A stretch of 64,000 nucleotides of DNA from an uncultured Lachnospiraceae bacterium. Lineage in GTDB: Bacteria; Bacillota; Clostridia; Lachnospirales; Lachnospiraceae. Of the stretch, positions 9,104 through 18,212 are shown in pieces. The translations under genes were made by a program, and so were the position numbers. The first letter of the stretch is position 1, and each line of letters opens with the position of its first letter. Under the pieces are notes generated by a model that was given only the letters and a program-made list of their open reading frames with translations, was not told the DNA's origin and did no database searches. Location of the stretch: contig ONDO01000005.1 in NCBI GenBank assembly GCA_900316625.1, positions 35,692-99,691 on the forward strand, read 5' to 3'.

Positions 9104-9754
9104 TTATTTACCATAGTTCATCTTTATTTTTCTCTTCTTTTTCTTACCCTCCATCGCCAGAAAGGCCCTGATTTCTTTCGCATCCTCATATGTGAGAAGA
9201 TCCGGATTCTTGATATAGGGCGCAGCCTGCAGTGTAAAGCCATACTCCTCCTCAAAAGACTTCCTTAATTCCCTTGTATTGTCGAAGGTTACGAGATCAC
9301 CCTTTTGTATCCATCTTCGTTTGCTCCCATATTCTTCCACTTTTTCAAGGAATTCTTTTCTTTCGTAAGATACCATGCTTCCCAAATAGAATCTGCGCTC
9401 GCATTCCCGAAATCCTATATGGCTTTCGCCTTCCATCTCCCGGTAGAAGAAGATTACTACCTCATATCCCCTCTCCCGAATTCTCTCAGCCTCTCCCAGA
9501 TATAGAGCAGGGAATATCTCCACACCCTTTCTTCGAAAACCCAGGATTCCTTCTGTAAGAATCACATCCTGTGTCACAAGATCTGAGAGTCTTGATTTCG
9601 TTCCTTTCTCGTTTACGACTTCAATCAGGGCTACCTTCTTGCGTAGTGTTACAGAATAATAACTCATAAGAGACATGGCCAGACGTAAGGCCTCGTCCGA
9701 TATGATTCCGCACACAGCAATTGACAGTGCTTCTTTTGACCTCAGGAAACGCAT
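9104..9754 (-). CDS. Degenerate ParA/CpaE-like protein, P-loop lost
   Basis: The 216-residue protein has no clear named family. It opens with a hydrophobic strand (SIAVCGI) where ParA-type ATPases carry the P-loop, but no Gly-Lys motif follows. The continuation KKVALIEVNEKG-like (residues 40-51) and the later GVEIFPALYL and GYEVVIFFY strands resemble the CpaE/TadZ-like ParA fold seen beside kinases in Lachnospiraceae. The C-terminus is highly basic (GKKKKRKIKMNYGK). Its ATG directly abuts the TAG stop of the upstream kinase gene with no spacer, which implies translational coupling. Function unknown; pairing with the kinase is the main clue. Confidence 0.6.
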   Translation of the reverse strand: MRFLRSKEALSIAVCGIISDEALRLAMSLMSYYSVTLRKKVALIEVVNEKGTKSRLSDLVTQDVILTEGILGFRRKGVEIFPALYLGEAERIRERGYEVVIFFYREMEGESHIGFRECERRFYLGSMVSYERKEFLEKVEEYGSKRRWIQKGDLVTFDNTRELRKSFEEEYGFTLQAAPYIKNPDLLTYEDAKEIRAFLAMEGKKKKRKIKMNYGK

Positions 9755-11047
9755 CTATACAATCTCCCTTCGCAAGGCCTTATAAAAGTTAATTTTCTGC
9801 CTGTTTACCGACAAAGCATCCAGATCAGCCGGATACCCCAAGGTTCTAACATGGCATTCTTTCACAACCAAACGTCCACTTTGCCGGTTGGCGGGATTCA
9901 TGATACACAGATCGATGTCTGGTTCCAGTGGCTCTGGCTTCGTCATCTTCCATGCATTACTCCCACACACATAGATTCTTAGATCCGCATTCCGCCCAGC
10001 TTCCTCATGGATTCCACAGTCGATAATCTTCGTTCCTTCGGGAGGTTGATCATCTGCCTTCTTTCTTCCCAACTGGGAAATCGAATAAAAGCAGTCGTGG
10101 TATATGATGCCTGATTTCTGGCAGAAGATATCTTCTGTTTCCATGATTCGTTCTGGGACCGCATCGTAAGGGTTGACATACCATGCCCTATCCCCCGCGT
10201 GGTTCATCAGAACGGTCAGTGACACTGCTATCTGTGTGCAGCCAACCCCCTCTTCCGTTCCAATGACTGCGATCTCTTTCGGAAGATTCCCCACTTTTTT
10301 CCGCTTCTTACGTCTCTTCAGCTGTCTCTCCTGCTCTTTTTGAATCTTCATCCATTCTTCTGACCAGCTCTTGACACTTTCCGGTCGCTGTGACGGATTC
10401 TCTCGAAGAGCCCGTGCTATGATTCGACGGACCTTTCGAGAGATTTCGTCTCCCGATCTTCTTTGCATTAACCGGGCGACCTTCCCGAGACTGTAGAGAT
10501 CACTTTTTTCATCCACATACCCCAAAATCTGTTCCGGTGATGCATAGCTTACACTGCACGAAACGCTCTTTCTCTGTTCCGATGACGCTCTACTGCCAGC
10601 GATACCGTAATCTATCAGGACTACCCTTTCTCCCTGGATGTAGATATGCTCCGGTTTCAGATCCTGATAGAGAATCGGCGGACACAGGGAATGCAGGTAA
10701 GCGATGATAGAATTCAGGGAAATCATGATTCGAATGATCTCGTCTTCAGATGGGGAATGCCTCATGAGATAGTCCGATAAGGGAAGTCCTTTGATCCATT
10801 CCTCAATCCAGACCATGTATTCTCCATCTCTGTACAGATCGTACAAGGTCGGGATCCCTGGATGTCTAAGGTTCGCGATCAGCTTTGCTTCCGCAGATGG
10901 ATCAAGGTCCGCGACTTGCATTGCCTCAATCCGGACAGTTTTCATAATACGATCCACTCCAAGCGTTTTATGATGAACAAGATAGACCCTTGTTCCATCC
11001 TGATCTTTGATTTGCTTTTTGACTTCATACTCATCTTTGTATCCCAT
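9755..11047 (-). CDS. Ser/Thr-kinase-like protein fused to a degenerate ParA-like domain
   Basis: The 430-residue protein has an N-terminal eukaryote-like kinase domain (1-235): ATP-anchoring Lys36, catalytic loop YQDLKPEHI with D129 but His134 in place of the metal-binding Asn, DYG at 146-148 in place of DFG, and ASPEQ at 169-173. A basic linker (240-252, RQLKRRKKRKKV) leads to a second domain (about 257-430) starting AVIGTEEGVGCTQIA, a ParA-like strand-loop in which the Walker lysines are absent. No membrane segment is seen, so it is probably cytoplasmic. Kinase activity is uncertain because of the Asn change. Strong AGGAGG site before the ATG at 11047. Confidence 0.72.
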   Translation of the reverse strand: MGYKDEYEVKKQIKDQDGTRVYLVHHKTLGVDRIMKTVRIEAMQVADLDPSAEAKLIANLRHPGIPTLYDLYRDGEYMVWIEEWIKGLPLSDYLMRHSPSEDEIIRIMISLNSIIAYLHSLCPPILYQDLKPEHIYIQGERVVLIDYGIAGSRASSEQRKSVSCSVSYASPEQILGYVDEKSDLYSLGKVARLMQRRSGDEISRKVRRIIARALRENPSQRPESVKSWSEEWMKIQKEQERQLKRRKKRKKVGNLPKEIAVIGTEEGVGCTQIAVSLTVLMNHAGDRAWYVNPYDAVPERIMETEDIFCQKSGIIYHDCFYSISQLGRKKADDQPPEGTKIIDCGIHEEAGRNADLRIYVCGSNAWKMTKPEPLEPDIDLCIMNPANRQSGRLVVKECHVRTLGYPADLDALSVNRQKINFYKALRREIV

Positions 11048-11129
11048 GAATCACACCTCCTTTCTCCTGGGTTCTCTTCCTGATGCGTTTATACACCCTG
11101 GCGTAATATCTCTTCAAGCGATTTGAAGA

Positions 11130-11157
11130 ATTATAAGAAAAGCTTTAGAAGTTCAAA
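11130..11157 (-). promoter_or_regulatory. Candidate promoter of the kinase operon
   Basis: On the minus strand TTTGAA (11152-11157) and TATAAT (11130-11135) are separated by 16 bases, about 80 bases upstream of the kinase ATG. It is divergent from the mecA promoter and touches the AAAGTTT inverted repeat. Confidence 0.5.
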
Positions 11158-11180
11158 GTTTCTTAAGAATTTCAAACTTT
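11155..11180. promoter_or_regulatory. Inverted repeat between two divergent promoters, candidate operator
   Basis: AAAGTTT at 11155-11161 and its complement AAACTTT at 11174-11180 enclose the perfect palindrome TTCTTAAGAA (11160-11169). The left arm overlaps the kinase -35 and the right arm the mecA -35, so one bound protein could control both genes. Confidence 0.5.
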
Positions 11181-11206
11181 ACTTTCCTAAAGTTCCTTCC
11201 TATAAT
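11178..11206 (+). promoter_or_regulatory. Candidate mecA promoter
   Basis: TTTACT (11178-11183) and TATAAT (11201-11206) are separated by 17 bases. The -10 lies inside the loop of a second inverted repeat, GTTCCTT (11192-11198) with AAGGAAC (11207-11213), which is a good place for a repressor. Confidence 0.65.
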
Positions 11207-11240
11207 AAGGAACATACTTTTAAGAATGGATGTGAGTTTT

Positions 11241-11975
11241 TTGAAAATAGAAAAAATAAATGCGAACCAGATTCGCTGCACCTTAACACGTAAAGATCTG
11301 GAATCCCGTGATATCAAATTATCCGAGCTTGCATATGGGAATGCGAAAGCCCGCTCCCTCTTCTCCGAGATGATGAAGCAGGCCTATCAGAAATATGGTT
11401 TTGATGTCAGCGGCGAACCAGTCATGGTAGAAGCTGTTCCGGTTTCTTCAGATGCTCTGGTTCTTACCATTACCCGCGTTGACTCCCCGGAAGAGCTTGA
11501 TACCCGCTTTGCACGATTCTCTAAGTACGAGAAGGCTCTGCTCCGCAAATCCAACGGAGACCCGGATCCTGGGACCAGCAAGAGTGCCCGCGATATCATG
11601 AACCTCTACAAGCACATGATGGACGAGATGAATCGTGATCTGTCAGAAGGCGAAGAAGAAAAAGTGCCTGAGAATGTGAACCTTCAGAGCATTTACCAGT
11701 TCAATCGTCTCGAGGATCTCTATCGTCTCTCCAGGGTTCTTGGTGCTCCTGAAGGATTAGACAGTGCCCTCTATAAGGACGATCACGGTTCCAGATACTT
11801 CCTGCTCATTAGTCAGAACAGTTTAAGCGTTGAGAGTTTCAACCGAATCAATAACCGCCTGAGCGAATATGGTTCTTCCATCTCTAAGATTCGTCTAAGT
11901 GCCGGTTATCTGAAGGAGCATTGCCGTAACTTAATCCCGAGTCATGCGATTGAAGAACTTGCAAATCTGGCATAG
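11241..11975 (+). CDS. mecA: MecA family adaptor protein
   Basis: MecA recruits substrates such as transcription factors or cell-wall enzymes to the ClpCP protease. The protein (about 244 residues) begins MKIEKINANQIRCTLTRKDLESR, the standard MecA N-terminal substrate-binding domain. A glutamate-rich linker follows and then a C-terminal domain (about 150-244) that in the family binds ClpC. I prefer the TTG at 11241 because it restores the normal family start. The ATG at 11226 would add five residues and has no better ribosome site. It is one of few left-arm plus-strand genes and diverges from the kinase operon. Confidence 0.88.
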   Translation: MKIEKINANQIRCTLTRKDLESRDIKLSELAYGNAKARSLFSEMMKQAYQKYGFDVSGEPVMVEAVPVSSDALVLTITRVDSPEELDTRFARFSKYEKALLRKSNGDPDPGTSKSARDIMNLYKHMMDEMNRDLSEGEEEKVPENVNLQSIYQFNRLEDLYRLSRVLGAPEGLDSALYKDDHGSRYFLLISQNSLSVESFNRINNRLSEYGSSISKIRLSAGYLKEHCRNLIPSHAIEELANLA

Positions 11976-11993
11976 TTTTGACTTACAGACTAG

Positions 11994-12023
11994 AAAAGGC
12001 CCGCCACATTTGTGGCGGACCTT
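11994..12023. terminator. Terminator hairpin, probably bidirectional
   Basis: AAAGGCCCGCCAC / GTGGCGGACCTTT form a long GC-rich stem around ATTT, between the converging ends of mecA and the DUF1858 gene. The flanking A and T runs are short on both strands. Confidence 0.75.
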
Positions 12024-12071
12024 TCCTGTTCAGCAATCTGTTCTGTTTCCGGTTCTTAAAGAGCCTTCAGC

Positions 12072-12299
12072 TTAGGCTTCTTCACTCGTTTCAGCTTTAC
12101 TGTTCAGGTAATCGTTGATTTCATCAACAAGCGCCTGAGGCTCAAGTCCGTGAACCATAGCTGCTTCTTCAATGGTTTCCATCTGGGATGCAGGGCATCC
12201 TACGCAATGCATACCAACTGCCATAAGAATGGGTGTTACGGACTCATCGATCATGAGAAGTTCGCCGATACTTGTGTCCTTATTTACTTCTACTTTCAT
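12072..12299 (-). CDS. DUF1858 redox-disulfide protein
   Basis: The 75-residue protein (from the ATG at 12299, preceded by AAAGGAG) fits the DUF1858 / hybrid-cluster-protein-associated disulfide family. It has an N-terminal MKVEVNKDTSIGELL, a central MHCVGCPAS with the CxxC pair, and a helical C-terminus with an acidic tail. A longer in-frame reading from 12341 lacks a ribosome site. These proteins are predicted redox or metal-binding partners; the exact reaction is unknown. It is divergent from a ferredoxin gene, which supports a redox role. Confidence 0.88.
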   Translation of the reverse strand: MKVEVNKDTSIGELLMIDESVTPILMAVGMHCVGCPASQMETIEEAAMVHGLEPQALVDEINDYLNSKAETSEEA

Positions 12300-12323
12300 C
12301 GTTATCTCCTTTATGCTATCGAT

Positions 12324-12350
12324 CCGTAACTGAGAACTCATTTGTTACGG
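12324..12350 (-). promoter_or_regulatory. 5'-UTR hairpin of the DUF1858 gene
   Basis: On the minus strand CCGTAAC and GTTACGG enclose an inner TGAG/CTCA stem with a three-A bulge. It lies between the promoter and the ribosome site, 25 bases upstream of the ATG. No T run follows, so it is not a terminator; it may be an operator or a stabilising hairpin. Confidence 0.5.
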
Positions 12351-12370
12351 GTGAATTTTTCAACGTGATT

Positions 12371-12399
12371 ATCATAACTTGAGAATTCCAATTATACAA
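12371..12399 (-). promoter_or_regulatory. Promoter of the DUF1858 gene
   Basis: On the minus strand TTGTAT (12394-12399), 17 bases, then TATGAT (12371-12376). Confidence 0.65.
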
Positions 12400-12495
12400 T
12401 TAAATTTTTATAAATTTCTAAAGCGTTTCTAAAGAATACTATTTTACTAGGCTTTCCGGGCTCTCAAATAATATTTCGTGTTCAAGAAAAAACAC

Positions 12496-12524
12496 TTGTA
12501 AATCCCTATTTACAGTTTTATGAT
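12496..12524 (+). promoter_or_regulatory. Promoter of the ferredoxin gene
   Basis: TTGTAA (12496-12501), a 17-base spacer and TATGAT (12519-12524), about 49 bases upstream of the ATG. The rest of 12400-12495 is AT-rich with no gene that I can see. Confidence 0.7.
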
Positions 12525-12572
12525 AACCATACTACCAATGTAGTAAATCAAATATTTAGGAGGAGTTTTACA

Positions 12573-12743
12573 ATGGCATACGTAATTTCTGATTCTTGTG
12601 TTTCTTGCGGTACCTGCGAGCCTGAGTGCCCCGTTAGCGCTATCTCCCAGGGCGATTCTCAGTATGAGATCGACGCTGCTGCCTGCATCGAGTGCGGAAC
12701 CTGCGCTGGTGTTTGCCCTACCGGATCTATCTCCCAGGGTTGA
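12573..12743 (+). CDS. 2[4Fe-4S] ferredoxin
   Basis: This 56-residue electron carrier starts MAYVISDSCVSCGTCEPECP. Two clusters of Cys are present: CxxCxxCxxxCP at residues 9-20 and a second CxxCxxCxxxCP set at about 38-49 (CIECGTCAGVCP). This is the clostridial ferredoxin pattern that binds two [4Fe-4S] clusters, with internal two-fold symmetry and the family's usual length. A strong AGGAGGAG site lies 8-9 bases before the ATG. It is short and stands alone between its own promoter and terminator. It probably carries low-potential electrons in anaerobic metabolism. Confidence 0.96.
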   Translation: MAYVISDSCVSCGTCEPECPVSAISQGDSQYEIDAAACIECGTCAGVCPTGSISQG

Positions 12744-12782
12744 TTCTGACACAGATCAAAAAAGTCTGTTTAAGACGACAGA

Positions 12783-12815
12783 AGACGAGCACACATGTGC
12801 TCGTCTTTTATTTTT
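12783..12815 (+). terminator. Ferredoxin terminator
   Basis: A perfect 11-base-pair stem (AGACGAGCACA / TGTGCTCGTCT) with a two-base loop in this reading, followed by TTTATTTTT. It also faces the end of dnaB. Confidence 0.9.
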
Positions 12816-12864
12816 GCTTTTTATTATGCGAAAACGAAGCAAATCTCTTATTGCTCCACCCTCA

Positions 12865-14238
12865 TTATTCCGGTGGCAGATTTTTCGGATTTCGCTCCAG
12901 ATTTCCGAACTTGGTATACTCCGGAAGCCAGGCAAGTTTAACTGTACCTACCGCACCATTTCTCTGCTTGGCAATATTTATTTCTGATACATTCTTCTCA
13001 TCTGTGTCAGGATGATAGTAATCATCACGATAGATGAACATTACAACATCGGCATCCTGCTCAATTGCTCCAGATTCACGAAGATCGGAAAGCATGGGTC
13101 TGTGATCCGGTCTCTGCTCTGGTGCTCGTGAGAGCTGCGACAGCGCAATAATCGGGGCATTGATTTCACGGGCCACCTGCTTGATGCCTCGGGAGATATC
13201 GGAGACTTCCTGCTGACGGGAATCACTCTTACCACTTCCCTGCATTAGCTGCAGGTAGTCGATGATTACCAGCGCAAGGTCCGGATGCTGCATCTTAAAC
13301 TTACGGCAACGGCTGGCAAAATAAGATAAGGTAATACCGGTCTTATCATCGATCATCAGATTCGATTCTGAGATCATACCTCCGGTGTGAATCAGTTCAG
13401 TCCATTCCATATCTTTTAATTTACCGACTCGAAGACTGTTTGCGTCAATGTGTGCCTCCATGGAGATCATACGATTAACGAGGGCTTCCTTGGGCATTTC
13501 GAGCGAGAAGATAGCAACCGGCAGATGCTCATGGAAGGCTACATGCTGGGCAATATTAAGAGCAAGCGCTGTCTTACCCATGGAAGGACGGGCTGCGATC
13601 AGGATCATATCTGCCGGCTGAAGTCCTGCCAGCTTGTAATCGAGGTCTAAAAATCCCGTCGGTACACCCGTAACACCACCCTGTCCGTTCTTGTAAGCGT
13701 CATGAATCTTCTTAAGTGTATTCATAACAATTATATTAATCGGGGTAATATCCTGCTTTCCCTCATCCTGTGCCAGAGCGAAAACATTTTTCTCCATTAC
13801 GCCAATCACGTTTTCCGCGTTATCGACACCGCTGATTGCCTGTTCTTCTGCCTCACGGCTAACGCGAATAATCTGACGTAACTTGGATTTTTCTTTAATA
13901 ATATGGGCATATTCTTTCGCATTACTCGAGATTGCGACTGACTCAAGAATTCTCGTAATGAATTCCAGATTTGCGACTTCCGGGACTGCTCCCTTTTGTC
14001 TCATTCGGTCCTGAAGTGTAACACCATCGATTTCAGCGCCTTCGTTATTTAATTCCAGAATACTCTCATACATCAGAGCATGTGCTTTATTGTAGAAATC
14101 ATCAGAGCTTAAGATTTCCATCGCATCGAGGATCGCCTTGTTGTCCATCATCATGGAACCAAGGATTGCTCTCTCAGCATCCGGTGCGTTCGGCATCTCC
14201 CTGCGTTCGCGAGGAGCGTCTTCTCTCATTTCTTCCAT
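12865..14238 (-). CDS. dnaB: Replicative DNA helicase DnaB (DnaC in Bacillus)
   Basis: The 457-residue hexameric 5'-3' helicase unwinds DNA at the fork. The N-terminal domain (about 14-115, NAPDAERAILGSMMMDN) is followed by a linker and a RecA-like motor with Walker A in ARPSMGKTALALNIA and Walker B in LVIIDYLQLMQG. The arginine-finger region SDLRESGAIEQDADVV is present. No intein is seen. It lies 15 bases downstream of rplI in the common Firmicute order gdpP-rplI-dnaB. Confidence 0.97.
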   Translation of the reverse strand: MEEMREDAPRERREMPNAPDAERAILGSMMMDNKAILDAMEILSSDDFYNKAHALMYESILELNNEGAEIDGVTLQDRMRQKGAVPEVANLEFITRILESVAISSNAKEYAHIIKEKSKLRQIIRVSREAEEQAISGVDNAENVIGVMEKNVFALAQDEGKQDITPINIIVMNTLKKIHDAYKNGQGGVTGVPTGFLDLDYKLAGLQPADMILIAARPSMGKTALALNIAQHVAFHEHLPVAIFSLEMPKEALVNRMISMEAHIDANSLRVGKLKDMEWTELIHTGGMISESNLMIDDKTGITLSYFASRCRKFKMQHPDLALVIIDYLQLMQGSGKSDSRQQEVSDISRGIKQVAREINAPIIALSQLSRAPEQRPDHRPMLSDLRESGAIEQDADVVMFIYRDDYYHPDTDEKNVSEINIAKQRNGAVGTVKLAWLPEYTKFGNLERNPKNLPPE

Positions 14239-14253
14239 GGATCAGCTGTCCTC

Positions 14254-14700
14254 TTATTTCTCAGAAACATGAACCTGCATCGTAGCAACCACTTCCGGAT
14301 GCAGTTTGATCTTCACGTCGTAGTTTCCCAGAGACTTGATGGGCACATCAAGCTCCATCTTCTTCTTATCAATCTTCTTGCCATACTGCTTCTCTGCAGC
14401 ATCTGCAACTTCCTTGGTGGATACAGAGCCAAATACTTTTCCGCCCTCACCCGTCTTGATCTTTACCTCGACCTTCCAGGTCTCGATTTCCTTCTTGAAC
14501 TCCTGAGCAGCTTCCAGATTCTCTGCTGCAACCTTTTCTTCATGCTTCTTCAAAAGCTTTAAACTGTTCAGGTTAGCAGAAGTTGCTTCTACACCAAGCT
14601 TCTTGGGCAGCAGGGCGTTTCTAGCATATCCCTGGCTGACTTCTACGATCTCACCCTTTTTTCCGAGTGCCTTAACATCTGCGAGTAATATTACCTTCAT
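14254..14700 (-). CDS. rplI: 50S ribosomal protein L9
   Basis: The 148-residue protein has the two-domain L9 build. The N-terminal rRNA-binding domain ([36 protein letters not shown]) is followed by a long connecting helix and a C-terminal domain ending [15 protein letters not shown]. Its start overlaps the end of gdpP by 4 bases. Length is normal. Confidence 0.97.
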   Translation of the reverse strand: MKVILLADVKALGKKGEIVEVSQGYARNALLPKKLGVEATSANLNSLKLLKKHEEKVAAENLEAAQEFKKEIETWKVEVKIKTGEGGKVFGSVSTKEVADAAEKQYGKKIDKKKMELDVPIKSLGNYDVKIKLHPEVVATMQVHVSEK

Positions 14701-16745
14701 AGTACAATTTCTCCTTCCTCGATCAGCCGGTCAAGCAATTCCCTGATCTCGGCAGTAACTTCTTCAATGGTTTTTCCTTCTATCTGGGCACCTGCAAAGT
14801 TCAGATGTCCGCCACCACCCATGCGCTCCATGATCATCTGCACATCGATCTCATCGATAGATCTTGCACTGATGTATATCTTCTTCTGGAAGTCTGTCAG
14901 TACAAAAGATGCCTTAATTCCAGTGATATCCAAAAGTTCATTTGCAGCCTGGGCTCCTACGACGGTCGGACTCTCAAGATTCGATGAATCACAGACAGAG
15001 ATAGCAAAAGTATCACGATATACTTCCGCATTACGAACAACTTCTGCTCTGGCCTTATACGCTTGCATGTTTTCACGAAGCATCTTACGAACACGGGTCA
15101 TATCCGCACCGTTTCTTCTTAGATAAGCGGCAGCTTCGAAGGTTCTGACACCGGTCTTTGCCATAAAATTGTTGGTGTCGATCAGCATTCCTGCATAGAT
15201 ACAGTCTGCCTCTAAGGGTCGGATCTGAATACGCTCTGAGAAGTACTGCAGTACTTCTGCTACCATTTCGCAGGTAGAGGATGCATAAGGTTCGATATAA
15301 GAGAGGATCGGATTCAAAATCAGGCCGTCCCCCTGTCTATGATGGTCAAATACAACGATATTCTCTGTGCGTCTTAATATCTCAGGACATTCCGTATAAT
15401 TGGCACGGTTGGTATCAACAACCATGACCATGGTCCGATCATTTACAACACGCATGGCTTCTTCACTGTTAATGATGAAGTCTTCCGGTGTATCCTCCTG
15501 ATTCATAACGGCGTCCACCAGTGGACGTAAGGAGGTTGTGATGGTATTCAGGATGATCTGACTCTTCTTACCTAGTTCTCTTGCAGCAACTGCTACACCA
15601 ACTGCTGCTCCAAATGCATCGATATCACTGATGGCATGGCCCATAACCAGGACATTTTCCTTGGTCTCCATGACTTCACGCAGGGCCTGTGCCTTTACTC
15701 TTGCCTTAACCCTGGTGTTCTTTTCCACTTCCTTACCATGGATACCATAATAAGAAACAGACTTTCCATCTTTAATAACTGCCTGTGAACCACCACGTCC
15801 AAGAGCAATATTAATTGCTGCGCTCGCAAATTCTAACGATTCGGTATAGGTTTGTGCACCTACACCAACACCAATCGACAGGGTGACATCACTGTCATTA
15901 CCCATATGAATGGATTTCACTTCTTCTAAGAGAGAGAAACGATTCTCCTCCAGCTTTTTCAGATATCTGTACTGGAAGGCTACAAAGTACTTATCCTTCT
16001 CAATCTTTTCAACGATACCATCCATAGCCTGGAAGTATGCTGTAATCTTTCGGTCAATGACAGCGGTCAGCATGGATTTCTTGACGATTTCAACCTTATC
16101 GACAATTTCGTCATAGTTGTCAATGTAGATAATCGCGGGAACGAGCTTCAGATCTACATTTTCCTGACGAACCTCTTCTAACTCCGTAATATCAAAGAGA
16201 AGAAGCGCTGTCATATGGTTGCTCTCATGCTCAAAGCCGATCAGTTCATTCTCAGACTCTTCATTTTCGAAACCAATTCGCTGCATATGAATCGCGAATT
16301 TCTGCTCACCGAACTCGATGTTGATAATCTGGTTCTCTTCTACATTACGGATCATATCCGTTGTGACAGTCGGGAAAACACTCTCCACTGACTTGCGATA
16401 GTGCTTTTCGAGTCCTGTTACAGTTGAGAATTGCTGGTTCATCCATAAGAATCTTCCATTGGAATCTAAGAGCGCATAAGGAATCTGGAATTTGTCCAGA
16501 AGTTCCTTCTGTACCGTTCCATAACGAACCGCAAAATCAACAATGGCTTCTCCCATTCGTCTTCGGAAGCGCAAAAAGAAGAGAAGCATCACCAGCACAT
16601 ACAGTACGATCACACCGGTCATGATCAGTCCGGCCTCCAGATCGTAGAGATATACGTAGATATTTCCCAACAGAAAGAGTGGCGTGACCAGGATTGGTGC
16701 CGCCATATACCACTTAAGTTTTCCTTTATAAGATAGTTCGTCCAT
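14697..16745 (-). CDS. gdpP: Cyclic-di-AMP phosphodiesterase GdpP
   Basis: The 682-residue membrane enzyme hydrolyses c-di-AMP to pApA and so sets potassium and wall homeostasis. Domains in order: two membrane helices (about 14-33 and 38-60), a degenerate PAS domain (about 80-190), a degenerate GGDEF domain (about 200-330, without the GGDEF active motif) and a DHH/DHHA1 domain (about 360-682). Metal-binding motifs are visible as HAISDID at 370-376, DTN at 444-446 and DHH at 467-469. The GGHxxxAGA-type motif appears as [11 protein letters not shown] near the C-terminus. It overlaps rplI by 4 bases. Confidence 0.96.
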   Translation of the reverse strand: MDELSYKGKLKWYMAAPILVTPLFLLGNIYVYLYDLEAGLIMTGVIVLYVLVMLLFFLRFRRRMGEAIVDFAVRYGTVQKELLDKFQIPYALLDSNGRFLWMNQQFSTVTGLEKHYRKSVESVFPTVTTDMIRNVEENQIINIEFGEQKFAIHMQRIGFENEESENELIGFEHESNHMTALLLFDITELEEVRQENVDLKLVPAIIYIDNYDEIVDKVEIVKKSMLTAVIDRKITAYFQAMDGIVEKIEKDKYFVAFQYRYLKKLEENRFSLLEEVKSIHMGNDSDVTLSIGVGVGAQTYTESLEFASAAINIALGRGGSQAVIKDGKSVSYYGIHGKEVEKNTRVKARVKAQALREVMETKENVLVMGHAISDIDAFGAAVGVAVAARELGKKSQIILNTITTSLRPLVDAVMNQEDTPEDFIINSEEAMRVVNDRTMVMVVDTNRANYTECPEILRRTENIVVFDHHRQGDGLILNPILSYIEPYASSTCEMVAEVLQYFSERIQIRPLEADCIYAGMLIDTNNFMAKTGVRTFEAAAYLRRNGADMTRVRKMLRENMQAYKARAEVVRNAEVYRDTFAISVCDSSNLESPTVVGAQAANELLDITGIKASFVLTDFQKKIYISARSIDEIDVQMIMERMGGGGHLNFAGAQIEGKTIEEVTAEIRELLDRLIEEGEIVL

Positions 16746-16864
16746 TGTGATAATTCTCCATAATCTTCGTTATTATATCACAGGATGACAGAACTTCTAC
16801 AGCCTTATCGATGTTAAACTGTCAATTCGACGGAAAGAAGCTAGACTTTTTGTACAGTCTGACA

Positions 16865-16893
16865 TTGTTGCTGATTTCCCCCATCGATATAAT
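16865..16893 (+). promoter_or_regulatory. Promoter of the sugar-ABC ATPase gene
   Basis: TTGTTG (16865-16870), 17 bases, TATAAT (16888-16893), with GAAGGGAAGG as the ribosome site before the ATG at 16952. A minus-strand TATAAT at 16772-16777 probably serves gdpP. Confidence 0.65.
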
Positions 16894-16951
16894 AAGATTA
16901 GTTTTTGGAAAGCCCACGGTTTTCCGTATATATAGAAGGGAAGGTATTAAA

Positions 16952-18061
16952 ATGTCTGAAATTCAGCTTGAGGGCGTATGCAAGGTATACCCCAATGGTG
17001 TAACCGCAGTTAAGGACTTCAATCTTGATGTACAGGATAAGGAATTCATCATCTTCGTAGGTCCTTCCGGATGTGGTAAGTCCACCACACTTCGTATGAT
17101 CGCTGGTCTTGAAGATATCACTGATGGTACTCTTAAGATCGACGGCAAGGTCATGAACAATGTAGAGCCTAAGGATCGTGATATCGCGATGGTATTCCAG
17201 AACTACGCTCTGTATCCTCATATGACCGTATTTGATAACATGGCATTCGGTCTGAAGCTCCGCAAGGTTCCCAAGGACGAGATCAAGAGAAAGGTTGATG
17301 AAGCAGCTGATATCCTTGGTCTGAAGCCTTACCTTGATCGTAAGCCCAAGGCTCTTTCCGGTGGACAGAGACAGCGTGTTGCTATGGGACGTGCTATCGT
17401 TCGTAATCCTAAGGTATTCCTTATGGATGAGCCTCTTTCCAACCTCGATGCAAAGCTTCGTGTACAGATGAGAACTGAGATCTCCCGTCTTCATGACAGA
17501 CTCGGCGCAACCATCATCTACGTAACACATGACCAGACCGAGGCTATGACCCTTGGAACCAGAATCGTTGTTATGAAGGACGGTGTCGTTCAGCAGACCG
17601 ATACTCCTCAGAACCTTTACAACAAGCCTTGCAACCTCTTCGTTGCAGGATTCATTGGATCTCCTCAGATGAACTTCCTTGACGCTAAGATCTCTGAAGA
17701 AGCTGGCAAGACCTTCGCTGAAGTTGGCGGCGCTAAGCTTGAGATCCCTGCTGAGAAGGCTGCAGTTCTTAAGAACGCTGGTTACCTTGGCAAGACCGTT
17801 GTTATGGGTATTCGTCCTGAGCACATCAACGATGCTAGACTTGATGTTACCGAGAACCCTAACAAGATCACCGCTAAGATCCGTGTTTACGAACTTCTTG
17901 GTGCTGAAGTATTCCTGTACTTCGACTTCGCCGGCTCTCAGATGACCGCTCGTGTTGATCCGAAGACCACAGCTAAGATGGGCGATGATGTTGAATTCAG
18001 CTTCGATATGAACATGGTTCACTTCTTCGACAAGGATTCTGAAGAGACCATCACCAACTAG
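16952..18061 (+). CDS. Sugar ABC transporter ATP-binding protein, UgpC/MsmX family
   Basis: The 369-residue ATPase energises CUT1-type sugar importers. All motifs are intact: Walker [10 protein letters not shown], signature [10 protein letters not shown], Walker [14 protein letters not shown] and switch THDQTEA, then a C-terminal TOBE/regulatory domain (about 240-369). The start at 16952 ([16 protein letters not shown]) has a good ribosome site; an in-frame extension back to 16811 does not. No permease lies beside it, so it is an orphan ATPase with its own promoter and terminator. MsmX-type ATPases are known to serve several importers, so it is a good candidate partner for the galactoside permeases at 22980-24729, which lack one. 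Confidence 0.95.
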   Translation: MSEIQLEGVCKVYPNGVTAVKDFNLDVQDKEFIIFVGPSGCGKSTTLRMIAGLEDITDGTLKIDGKVMNNVEPKDRDIAMVFQNYALYPHMTVFDNMAFGLKLRKVPKDEIKRKVDEAADILGLKPYLDRKPKALSGGQRQRVAMGRAIVRNPKVFLMDEPLSNLDAKLRVQMRTEISRLHDRLGATIIYVTHDQTEAMTLGTRIVVMKDGVVQQTDTPQNLYNKPCNLFVAGFIGSPQMNFLDAKISEEAGKTFAEVGGAKLEIPAEKAAVLKNAGYLGKTVVMGIRPEHINDARLDVTENPNKITAKIRVYELLGAEVFLYFDFAGSQMTARVDPKTTAKMGDDVEFSFDMNMVHFFDKDSEETITN

Positions 18062-18099
18062 TCCTGGCTTCATCTCTTAAGATATCTTCGTAAAGATAG

Positions 18100-18135
18100 A
18101 ACGACCTGTAGGTTAACCTGCAGGTCGTTTTTTTT
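18100..18135 (+). terminator. Rho-independent terminator
   Basis: AACGACCTG and CAGGTCGTT form the stem, with an inner AGGTTAACCT palindrome and eight T residues after it, 39 bases after the ATPase stop. Confidence 0.95.
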
Positions 18136-18212
18136 GCCTTCCCAGGTCTACGTGTACTTCCTAAGTGGAATGTATGGTAGAATACAGCTGTAATGCTTAA
18201 GGGAGGATATAC

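Noticed and set aside
12597-13015. Plus-strand open frames of about 110-130 codons overlapping the ferredoxin and dnaB end
   Set aside because: They are out of frame with the ferredoxin, run through its terminator and overlap dnaB antisense.
16811-16951. N-terminal extension of the ABC ATPase by 47 residues
   Set aside because: It overlaps the promoter at 16865-16893, and the start at 16952 has a good ribosome site and a typical N-terminus.
16898-18073. 391-codon open frame on the minus strand
   Set aside because: It is fully antisense to the ABC ATPase gene, whose motifs are all intact. The protein it would encode has no recognisable family and no ribosome site. It is open because of codon bias in the real gene.
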